From: Symbiodinium natans
Taxonomy: Eukaryota > Sar > Dinophyceae > Suessiales > Symbiodiniaceae
DNA length: 64,000 nt
Assembly: GCA_905221605.1 (NCBI GenBank)
Contig: CAJNDS010002604.1
Span: forward strand, 154,973 to 218,972
Direction: 5' to 3'
A program made the translations under genes and the position numbers. The notes under the pieces were generated by a model. It was given only the letters and a program-made list of their open reading frames with translations, made no database searches and was not told the DNA's origin. Below are positions 56,182 through 64,000 of this stretch, piece after piece. Every line of letters begins with the position of its first letter. The stretch's first letter is position 1.

Positions 56182-56310
56182 ATGGAATCTAAAGAAAGCA
56201 AACTGTGCTTAAAATGTCAAAAACAACCACGCAGCTTAGCCTACCTCTACTGTCAAAAATTGGACTGTGTCGGCAAAAAACGATGCATTGGCAGGTCCGT
56301 TTGTTCCAGT
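56182..56310 (+). CDS. Small Cys-rich open frame upstream of Rep copy 1
   Basis: Begins MESKESKLCLKCQKQPRSLA and continues through YCQKLDCVGKKRCIG, with a CxxC and further Cys that could bind zinc. It has ATG and an AT-rich leader, and a possible donor/acceptor zone near 56309. The segment is absent from copy 2, where the shared sequence starts at 62531. Function unknown. Confidence 0.35.
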
Positions 56311-56316
56311 TTAAGT

Positions 56317-57657
56317 ACTGAGAAGGCCACGTTCATGAGGCAGTTCTTTTTAGTTAGACTTTGCGGCCTCAGATTTGGGGTCGGGCTTCCACTGGATTTT
56401 CTGCGTTTTGCATGTGATTTGCTACAGTTTGCTTTTTTCCACGCAGAGTTGCATTGCTAATTTTTGCATGAACAGTTTTGTTAAAGACTCTTAAAGATGT
56501 TTGCTCCGATTTGCGCTTGAACTTCGGAAGCGCCAGAGCAGCGACAGAGCCGGCGCGCTGCTGTGCGCACCATCTGCAGATTGAGTACTGTACTGCTTTG
56601 GCCAGCCCAGAGAAGTTGGGCAAAGATGTCGGCGGGCAGTTGCTGGCAGAGCGCGTCGTACTTCGCCAGGCCACTTGGTCATGAGTGTTCTTGCTGTGCA
56701 GGAATGCGCTCGTGGTCTGCGGTGCTTGCGTTGATGTACTGCTAGAGATTTGTGCTGCTCAGATTTTAGAAGGCGAGGAGCTACAGCTCTTAGAGGACAC
56801 TGTGCAAGTATGAAAGTGCGGTTGGGAGAGCTTTAAATTTCTCCGATGCGCCTGAACCAAGTGCTTCTGAACCGTCTGCTGCCGCCCTACTCGTGCGAGA
56901 AGGGCCAGAGGGTGCGAGCCCGGCTTTCCGCATCCATGGGGCAGACGTCCAATTGACTTTCAACAAGACATCTTGGAGGGCTCCACAGAGACTTGGTTTT
57001 CCTCGGGCGGCGCCCTTCTGGTGGCCCAGTTTCAGGAATGGGCTATGGAGATTTTGCCACCCAAACGCGAGCCCATTAAACACATCTCTCTCACCTTGGA
57101 AGAGTCCTGCCGTGCTGCAGAGGGTACATCTCGAGTCCACTTGCACGCGCAAATCACGTTTGAGCGCAGAATCGATCGCACTTCCGTTGCTGACTTCATG
57201 TTTGATGGTGTACGTCCGCATGTTGTGACTCACCCGCATTCAGCGGCAGTGCACGGTGTGTCCGTACCCTTATTGTAAGCTCTTCAGTGCAGTTTTGACA
57301 TCCAAGGAGCTGAACAAGGCCCGTGGGCCTCATGTGGCCGTGTCACGCAACCGATCCCACTTTTACGTTTACTGCACCAAAGTGGGAACTCTATGGTCCT
57401 TTACCAACTACTGGCCCTTTGTGGATTACGAAGTACAACCTCATTGGCTTATGGGCTGGTGGGCCACGGGGAAGTTGACTAACGAGCAGTACAAGGGATA
57501 TTTGCGACGCTGCAAGCGCTCTTACAGAACATTGTTACAAAATTTTGAGTCTGTGGTGCAAGCTGAGAAAGCTGCGCAGCTTACAGAGTACCGCGAGGCC
57601 GTAGCCCAGGTGTTGTCCTTAGCGCGCTTGCCCTTTCGATGTGTTGATGACCCGTGA
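56317..57657 (+). pseudogene. Rep-like HUH endonuclease gene, copy 1 (disrupted)
   Basis: Rep-type motifs appear in order in three frames: motif I-like DVQLTFNKTSW (about 56945), the HUH motif HLHAQITF (about 57140) and the motif III-like tyrosine segment HFYVYCTKVG (about 57358). This is the CRESS-type Rep arrangement, in which the HUH binds a metal and the Tyr nicks and joins single-stranded DNA. Compared with copy 2 this copy has a 125-bp deletion near 56524 and small indels near 56730 and 56805 that break the N-terminal frame. The shift between motif I and the HUH is shared by both copies. Confidence 0.65.
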
Positions 57658-57713
57658 CTTGGCAGCCGCAGGAATTTCTGCATTTCTTAAAGTTGAATGC
57701 GTGCTGGTGCGAG

Positions 57714-58278
57714 GTTTGTGGCTAATCTCAGTAGACTCAGTAGACTTGTCAGCGCCTACGACCAGATGAGGTTGTTTCCAAACTTGCAGGCGTTCCTGGA
57801 CCAGTTCCACTGGGCAACAGATCGGTACAAGATTTATGCTCTTCAAGGGCACTCGCAAGCAGCAAAGACATCGTTTGTGAAGTCGCTGTTTGCCAAACCT
57901 TTTGTCGTGACTATTCAAGGGCAGGACGTCTTGAATCTACAAGCCTTTGAGTATGGCCATCACGACGCCCTTATCCTAGACAACCTGGTGGATTGGTCTT
58001 TGATACTACAGTACCGTGCATTGCTTCAGGCTAATGTGGACTTGCATCGGTTGGGTGAGTCTGCGACAGGCATCTACGCGTACTCCGTCTTCCTTTGGGC
58101 TGTGCCCATCTGCATTACGCTGGATGCTGATGTGAATTGCGCGCCTTTCTACGCGTCCGACTGGTTGCAGGCCAACGTTTACCTGGACGTTCTCCCGCGT
58201 GGTGCAAAGTGCTACATTGAAGGTGAGCGGCCACGCGTTCGCATGACAGATGTGCCTCAGCTCCGGCGTTCTCCTTAA
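57714..58278 (+). CDS. SF3-helicase-like exon of the Rep gene, copy 1
   Basis: An open frame continues the Rep gene if a 60-bp intron (57654-57713, GT...GAG) is removed; phase fits. The motifs are Walker A-like ALQGHSQAAKTSFVKSLF, Walker B-like HDALILDNLVD, and a motif C region VPICITLDAD in which the usual Asn is Asp. This is the helicase architecture found C-terminal to HUH nucleases in CRESS-type Reps. The exon ends with a basic tail and TAA at 58278. Whether it is active is unknown. In copy 2 the window ends before this exon. Confidence 0.6.
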
Positions 58279-58439
58279 CGCAGGCAGTGACAGGTCATGG
58301 CAAAATTGCAGGGCGTGACGTCACCCTTTGGGCGACGCTGGTTGTATAATACTTAAAAAACTGCGTGATGCTGGTTCCGGGCTGCAGGACTCCGTGTGAA
58401 GAGGTCCAGATGTTTGTTCCCCCTTTGCCCCCTAATTAA

Positions 58440-58860
58440 CCTTTTGTAATTTGCCAAAGGGTGAATCGGGTGCTGATATTGGGGTTTCCGCAGGGTTTCC
58501 GGTTGTTTGGCAAGGGTTTCCAAGGGTTTCCCTCGTAATTTGTAGGGGTTTCCGGAAGGGTTTCCGGGGTTTCCCATGTAATTTGCAGGGTTTCCTTCGG
58601 GTTTGCCTGGGTTTCCTTAGGGTTTCCTTGGGGTTTCCTAGCAATTTCCACAGTTTCCATGGGGTTTCCTTTGGGTTTCGGTTGTTTTGGCAAGGGTTTC
58701 CAAGGGTTTCCCTCGTAGTTTGTAGGGGTTTCCGGAAGGGTTTCCGGGGTTTCCGTGTAATTTGCAGGGTTTCCTTCGGGTTTCCTTGGGTTTAGGGTTT
58801 CCTCAGCTTTTCTTACACTTTCCGCAGTTTCCATGGGGTTTCCTTTCTCTAGGGGTTTCC
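58440..58860 (+). repeat. GGGTTTCC-rich repeat with a 188-bp period
   Basis: Short units GGGTTTCC with spacers, arranged in two longer copies (about 58497-58610 and 58685-58790) that share the order of variants. One TTTAGGG unit occurs at 58788-58794. The minus-strand frame is an Asn-Pro/Lys-Pro repeat with no start context and is probably not coding. Confidence 0.85.
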
Positions 58861-59013
58861 CCAGAGGTTTTCCGCAGCACTTGCCACCGTTTCAACAGTT
58901 CGAACATTTGGTACGGTTTTCATGATGTTTTTGTGTTTGATCGCCTGACCTGCCAGACTGCGCACAGGCTCAGTGCTCTACCTTCCTGTCTTCTGAGCTT
59001 ATTCTTACTCGCC

Positions 59014-59640
59014 ATGGCTCCAAAACGAAACGTGCCTGCCCAGGCGAATCTTGTTTCACTCAAGTTCGTTGCAACTTGACCCCAAGTAGACTGCTTTCAG
59101 GTTCTCGGCGACGAGCTGGCGGAGCTGAAACGCCGTCGCGCTGAATTGCGTGCCGACAACCGTGATTTGGCCAAGCAAGAGAAGAACCTGAAGAAGCGGC
59201 GTGCCAGGCTTCTGCAGGCAGGAGATGTCAACGTGGGATGTATGAGTCCTGCTTCTTGCAGCGATTCTTGCAGTCGCCTGCAGGCAGCTCGTCAACTAAG
59301 TCCTGCTGATTTGGTTCATCTGATACAACAACAAGGCTGTGGCTGGCCTTTTTTTTTTTTGTGTGACACTGCGCATTCTGCGCTCTAGGTGCTGCTGATG
59401 CACTTGCCGCTGCCGCGCCTGCTGGACCTGCTCCAGCAGCAGCTGCTGTTCCACCGGCTATGCCGGCAGGTGGGGTCGCTTGTTTGCGTGTGCCATTCTT
59501 CCAGCAACAATGTAAAAGCAACTGCGTGCCTGAAGGTGGTCACGCAGTTGGTGCTGCAGTGCCACCTGCAGCCGTCGGAGGCAAGAAGGCATGGATGTTG
59601 CCCATGTCGTCGCGCGCTTTGTGCTTCAGGCGATGACGGA
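59014..59640 (+). CDS. Basic coiled-coil ORF, likely N-terminal part of a second DDE-element gene
   Basis: Exons 59014-59067, 59101-59232, 59284-59335 and 59389 onward join in phase with introns of only 33, 51 and 53 bp (GT, GT and GC donors). The protein starts MAPKRNVPAQANLVSLK and runs into a charged coiled coil (LAELKRRRAELRADNRD, KNLKKRRARLLQ), then ARQLSPADLVHLIQQQ and an Ala/Pro-rich stretch. The same Lys/Arg coiled-coil style opens the DDE gene at 60612. No catalytic domain follows in this frame before 59640, so it may be a truncated copy. Confidence 0.45.
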
Positions 59641-60611
59641 GTCCATCCTGCGCTTGGACCAGTTGAAGATGTTGTCGATGTGGAAGGCTCCTGCGCACCC
59701 GCGCGCCAGAGTTTTTTTTTGTTTGTCTGTGTCTGTGTGTGTGTCTGTCTCTGCTGACCCATCTGCCAGGACCAGTGGCTAACGACGAGGGCGCAGGCGT
59801 GTCAGCAAGGATGTATGGTTGTGCAGCAGGGTGGATGATGCAGCGCGCCGAACTTGCAAGAAAGCAGGCGTGCACCCTGCAGATGGAGCAGCTGCAGGTG
59901 CCGTGCCTGCTCTTTTCCTGCGGAAGGTTGATGCTTTCGTATGTGTGTGTGGTGTCTGTGTGTGTCTGTGTGTCTGTGTCGGCCAGGTCATGTCGCTCAC
60001 GACGAGGGCAGAGGCAGGCCGTTGTCGAAAAGGGAACATATCTCACCTCGCAAAGCGCCAGGCGAGCATCTTGGGGCGGATGTGGTCGAGGAGATCGAGT
60101 GAGGACGAATGCCATGGCCGCAATTCGCAATTCTCCTATACAGGACAGTCCGACAGTGCTACAGTGTCCTACAGGATTTTCTGTGCAGCAGCCTTGGTTG
60201 CTTAGCTTCAATCGGGGCCCGCAAACCATTGCAAAAGGCGTGTCCGTCCGTGCGGGACCTCCCCGGTTTCCTGGTAGTGTGTGTGGGGCTGGGATCTTGT
60301 GCGTGTTTTCTTTCTGTCTTGCATGTTCGGTATGTGTGTGTGTGTGTGTGTGTGCATAAATGTGCTGCTTTCGTGTAGATGAGATGTTGCAAGCGAAGGC
60401 AAGATCGCTTCTGTGCTCGACAGTCTGACATGCATGCTGGATCTCTTGCGCAGTGGCTGTAAGACTGTAAGATTTCCGTTCAGAATTTTCCAAGCACAAT
60501 ACAATCTCGATCTTGACACAGCTGTCCCCTAAGCCGGACAAGTCGTAGATTAGTTTTTTTTGGCAGCGCCTCATCTTTGTAAGCCTTTGTACGCCTTGTC
60601 TTTTGGCACTG
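59641..60611. other. Region between coiled-coil ORF and DDE gene
   Basis: Two diverged copies of a segment made of a GTCTGTGT microsatellite followed by a coding-like stretch containing ACGACGAGGGC (59710-59800 and 59935-60025), plus a GT run at 60331-60354. It looks like decayed exons and introns. No gene recognised. Confidence 0.4.
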
Positions 60612-62510
60612 ATGTCCTCTGCGTCCCCCAACAACATGCAAGACTTGCAGCGACGCATCAGCAACCTGGCTAAAAGGTACAAAAGAGCAAGGGCTGCAGA
60701 AGAAGTGGCAGCTCAGCCACGCGAAGCGTTGCAGCTTCTACGACGATGTCGGCCAGACAGCCCGAGATGTCTTATGGTGTACTTCCTGGCGGGGCAATCT
60801 TGTGCTGCCGCAGTTGACTTTGTGGTAGGGCGCGGGTGGGAGCGTGCAAAACGCGGGCATCCTTCACCGGATCGAGATGAGGTGGCGAAGTTGACGGCTG
60901 ATGTTGAGCAGGCTGTGGCCCGATCTCCTGCCTCGGCTTTCAGCGCTTTGCAGAGAAACCCACTCAGTGACTTCGAGCTGTGCGATTTGTTTTGCGCTCA
61001 CAAGTATGTCATGGAACGCAGCTTGTACGGATGGATTGCAAGCCAGAACAACGACCAAGGAGTCGCACCGTCTCGAGAACAAGTCATGGCGCAGCTTCCT
61101 GAACACATCTCCCAACAGGCTCCGCTGCAGATCCGGACTCGGTTATGTAATCTTGCATGTGGCAGTCCACGCAAGCAACGCAAGTGGCTGGCCCGGTTTC
61201 GAAGACGTTGGGGTGCCAGACTTGGTGTTCTGCGTGTGCAAGAGTTCGTGCCCGTGGAGGAGAAGCCACGCAAGGCTGGCGGTCAAGGTTTTGTGGTCTT
61301 GAGCTCGGTAGCTCAGTGTTCCCTGTCCATTGTTGGAGGGTGAGTGCTGCGGGCCCGTTTTCGGGTCCGTTTCCCGGCCCCGTTTTCAGCTCCGCTAGCT
61401 TAAGTAGCTTATGAACCAAATGCCCTTAAGCGGACCTGGTTCTGGGTCCTGGAGTGCTTGCGCTTGGGCCAGGCAGCGGCTTACTTCCAGTGGCTGAACT
61501 TCGCCATCGATGCAGCTCCGGTGCACAGACCTCTGCTGATCCTGAACATGGACGAGACCGCAGTGGGCCGGCACCAGAGCGGCCTCCGTGGTACAGTTGC
61601 GACGTTGCCCAAAGCCACCTTGCCAGCGAGTGATCGTGCGTCCTTAGCGGATCGCCGAAGCTACGTCTCTTACTTGGCTTGTGTGACAGATGATGCAAGA
61701 GTCCAGCCCCGACTTCCACAGGTCCTCCTCGGCAACACTCACCTGTTCACCTTGGACTTACTTCGGTCCTGTTCTGGGAAGTTGCCGGACAATGTTGTTC
61801 TGTGGCGGCAAACGTCTTCATGGAACTCTCATGCAACTATGAGGAGGTGGCTAACGCTGCTCGCGAAAGCTTTGGGCCCTTTGGTGGAGGAAAGATATGT
61901 CGTGCTCTTGCTCGATGTTCATTCCTCACATATCCACCAATCTATTTTTCTTCACGCCCGACGCTGTGGTGTAAGATTGATATACATACCCGCCAAGATG
62001 ACGCGGCTTCTACAACCTTGTGATACGCACGTCTTTTCCAAGTTCAAGTTGGCCTTGCGGATAGCGTGGCAAAATTGTAAGTCACGCAGCCCTGCTGCAA
62101 GTCCAACTGCCGTGTCTTGGGTTCACGTCGTCAGCCAAACAATCCAGGCAGTCATATCACGCGGGAGCTGGCAAAAGGCTTTCCTTGCTGATGGAGCTCT
62201 GCGTTTTCAGACGCAGCTCTCGACTAGATTGCGGGTTGAGTTAGACGTCGATGAAGCTGCCGTCTGGCTACACGTGGCTCCCACAACGGAAGAAGTCGCA
62301 TGCGTTTTTCCTTCGCGGCTCAAGATTGATACACTTTCCTATGTGCTGTGGCAGCCACGCTCTCACCGTGTCCAGGGAGCAAGACCCTCGCAGCGTTCGA
62401 CGGCAGCCAGATCATCTGAACCACCCCTTGTGCCGCAGTTTCACCGACGCGTCCTGCCGTCTACGTTCCTTACAGCCAGGATGGCTCCGATTGTTCGCCG
62501 GCTGGAGTGA
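60612..62510 (+). CDS. DDE-superfamily transposase, intact, two exons
   Basis: Exons 60612-61287 and 61408-62510 join in phase (GT donor, GTAG acceptor) to 592 aa. The N-terminal third is basic and helical (LQRRISNLAKRYKRARAAEE) and includes KWLARFRRRWGARLGVL, typical of the DNA-binding part of pogo/Tigger-like proteins. The catalytic triad is visible: Asp274 in LILNMDET, Asp395 in VVLLLDVHSSH, Asp431 in RLLQPCDTHVF, with 35 residues between the last two. Such proteins cut and paste DNA transposons. No terminal inverted repeats were identified, so whether the element is mobile is open. It lies between two Rep-like copies, all in the same orientation. Confidence 0.8.
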
Positions 62511-62530
62511 GTGGAGCGCCAAGAAGAGTA

Positions 62531-64000
62531 ACTGAGAAGGCCACGTTCATGAGGCAGGTCTTTTAGTAAGACTTTGCGGCCTCAGATTTGGGGTCGGGCT
62601 TCCAGTGGATTTTGCTGCGTTTTGCATGTGATTTGCTACAGTTTGCTTTTTTCCACGCAGAGTTGCATTGCTACTTTTTGCATGAACAGTTTTGTTAAAG
62701 ACTCTTGAAGATGTTTGCTCCGATTTGCGCTTGAACTTTTGACTTTTGCGGATTTTTGCATGGAAAGCTTAGCTTAGCTTCGCACATGAACATCTGCGCA
62801 GTCTGGGTCCGAATCCAGCCCTTGTTGTTGCGCGCGCTCTCTGCAGCCGTGCTATGCCAGTGTCGGAAGCGCCAGAGCAGCGACAGAGCCGGCGCGCTGC
62901 TGTGCGCACCATCTGCAGATTGAGTACTGCTTTGGCCAGCCCAGAGAAGTTGGGCAAAGATGTCGGCGGGCAGTTGCTGGCAGAGCGCGTCGTACAACTT
63001 CGCCAGGCCACTTGGTCATGAGTGTTCTTGCTGTGTAGGAATGCGCTCGTGGTCTGCGGTGCTTGCGTATGATGTACTGCTAGAGAGTTGTGCTGCTCAG
63101 GTTTTAGAAGGCGAGGAGCTACAGCTCTTAGAGGACACTGTGCAGCAGTATGAAAGTGCGGTTGGGAGAGCTTTAAATTTCTCCGATGCGCCTGAACCAA
63201 GTGCTTCTGAACCGTCTGCTGCCGCCCTACCCGTGCGAGAAGGGCCAGAGGGTGCGAGCCCGGCTTTCCGCATCCATGGGGCAGACGTCCAATTGACTTT
63301 CAACAAGACATCTTGGAGGGCTCCACAGAGACTTGGTTTTCCTCGGGCGGCGCCCTTCTGGTGGCCCAGTTTCAGGAATGGGCTATGGAGATTTTGCCAC
63401 CCAAATTTCGCGAGCCCATTAAACACATCTCTCTCACCTTGGAAGAGTCCTGCCGTGCTGCAGAGGGTACATCTCGAGTCCACTTGCACGCGCAAATCAC
63501 GTTTGAGCGCAGAATCGATCGCACTTCCGTTGCTGACTTCATGTTTGATGGTGTACGTCCGCATGTTGTGACTCACCCGCATTCAGCGGCAGTGCACGGT
63601 GTGTCCGTACCCTTATTGTAAGCTCTTCAGTGCAGTTTTGACATCCAAGGAGCTGAACAAGGCCCGTGGGCCTCATGTGGCCGTGTCACGCAACCGATCC
63701 CACTTTTACGTTTACTGCACCAAAGTGGGAACTCTATGGTCCTTTACCAACTACTGGCCCTTTGTGGATTACGAAGTACAACCTCATTGGCTTATGGGCT
63801 GGTGGGCCACGGGGAAGTTGACTAACGAGCAGTACAAGGGATATTTGCGACGCTGCAAGCGCTCTTACAGAACATTGTTACAAAATTTTGAGTCTGTGGT
63901 GCAAGCTGAGAAAGCTGCGCAGCTTACAGAGTACCGCGAGGCCGTAGCCCAGGTGTTGTCCTTAGCGCGCTTGCCCTTTCGATGTGTTGATGACCCGTGA
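62531..64000 (+). CDS. Rep-like HUH endonuclease gene, copy 2 (3' cut by window end)
   Basis: Very close to copy 1 from 56317 to 57657, with 125 bp (62739-62863) that copy 1 lacks. The N-terminal frame is intact here from ATG at 63041 (MRSWSAVLAYDVLLES) through motif I-like DVQLTFNKTSW. The HUH segment HLHAQITFERRID and the Tyr segment HFYVYCTKVG follow in two further frames, as in copy 1. Short introns could explain the frame changes (an acceptor-like CTCTTCAG lies between the last two), or both copies descend from an already broken gene. The helicase exon would start beyond 64000. Family: CRESS-like Rep by motif order; host-genome mobile element by context. Confidence 0.6.

Noticed and set aside
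58353-58834. Asn-Pro/Lys-Pro repeat protein on minus
   Set aside because: Translation of the GGGTTTCC repeat without a credible start or flanking exon.
59540-60682. 380-codon open frame on the minus strand
   Set aside because: Antisense to the plus-strand element genes; composition is His/Thr-rich from CACACA runs and no domain is visible.
1-64000. tRNA, rRNA, spliced-leader genes, bacterial-type operons or ribosome binding sites
   Set aside because: None was found by reading both strands, though a covariance-model scan was not possible here.

Overview
This window looks like nuclear DNA of a dinoflagellate, most likely close to Symbiodiniaceae or Suessiales. The grounds are telomere-type TTTAGGG repeats, GC-rich coding sequence, GC as well as GT splice donors, introner-like introns with terminal inverted repeats and 8-bp target duplications, and DDE transposase genes. 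TTTAGGG alone would also fit plants or chromerids, so the assignment is an inference. All gene models below were read by hand.

From 1 to about 52.1 kb the sequence is a mosaic. Dozens of interstitial telomere-type arrays, TTTAGGG on one strand or CCCTAAA on the other, alternate with unique islands that are often only 70-200 bp long. Several islands read as exons. Four genes can be recognised or modelled well, all on the minus strand: a TPT/nucleotide-sugar-type membrane transporter (19158-20315), a secreted GxGYxYP-family protein (21923-23643), a histidine-phosphatase/phosphoglycerate-mutase-like protein in four exons (25168-27126), and a coiled-coil protein of unknown function with four introner introns (about 49.1-50.95 kb). 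A possible FHA-like protein (43722-44922) and several unassigned exon-bearing stretches also lie here. In the phosphatase gene two introns contain telomere-type arrays, and one acceptor site directly abuts an array. At least some of the interstitial arrays are therefore intron content and not chromosome ends.

Introns and intergenic DNA carry several families of short elements (75-200 bp) with terminal inverted repeats. Three insertions from different families keep exact 8-bp target-site duplications. Two members of another family are flanked by 6-bp direct repeats. Other repeats are a 30-bp minisatellite built on the telomeric heptamer, a 22-bp satellite, CCTCC and CTCTCAC microsatellites, and tandem duplications of 340-650 bp.

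From about 52.1 kb the telomeric arrays stop. After a microsatellite block and a triplicated segment, an AT-rich stretch leads into a mobile-element region (55.5-64 kb, all plus strand). It holds two nearly identical copies of a Rep-like gene with an HUH endonuclease motif set. The first copy is followed by an SF3-type helicase exon. Between the copies lie a GGGTTTCC-rich repeat and an intact two-exon DDE transposase (592 aa). The second Rep copy runs off the window end. This Rep/DDE composite and the telomere-array introns are the two most unusual things here.
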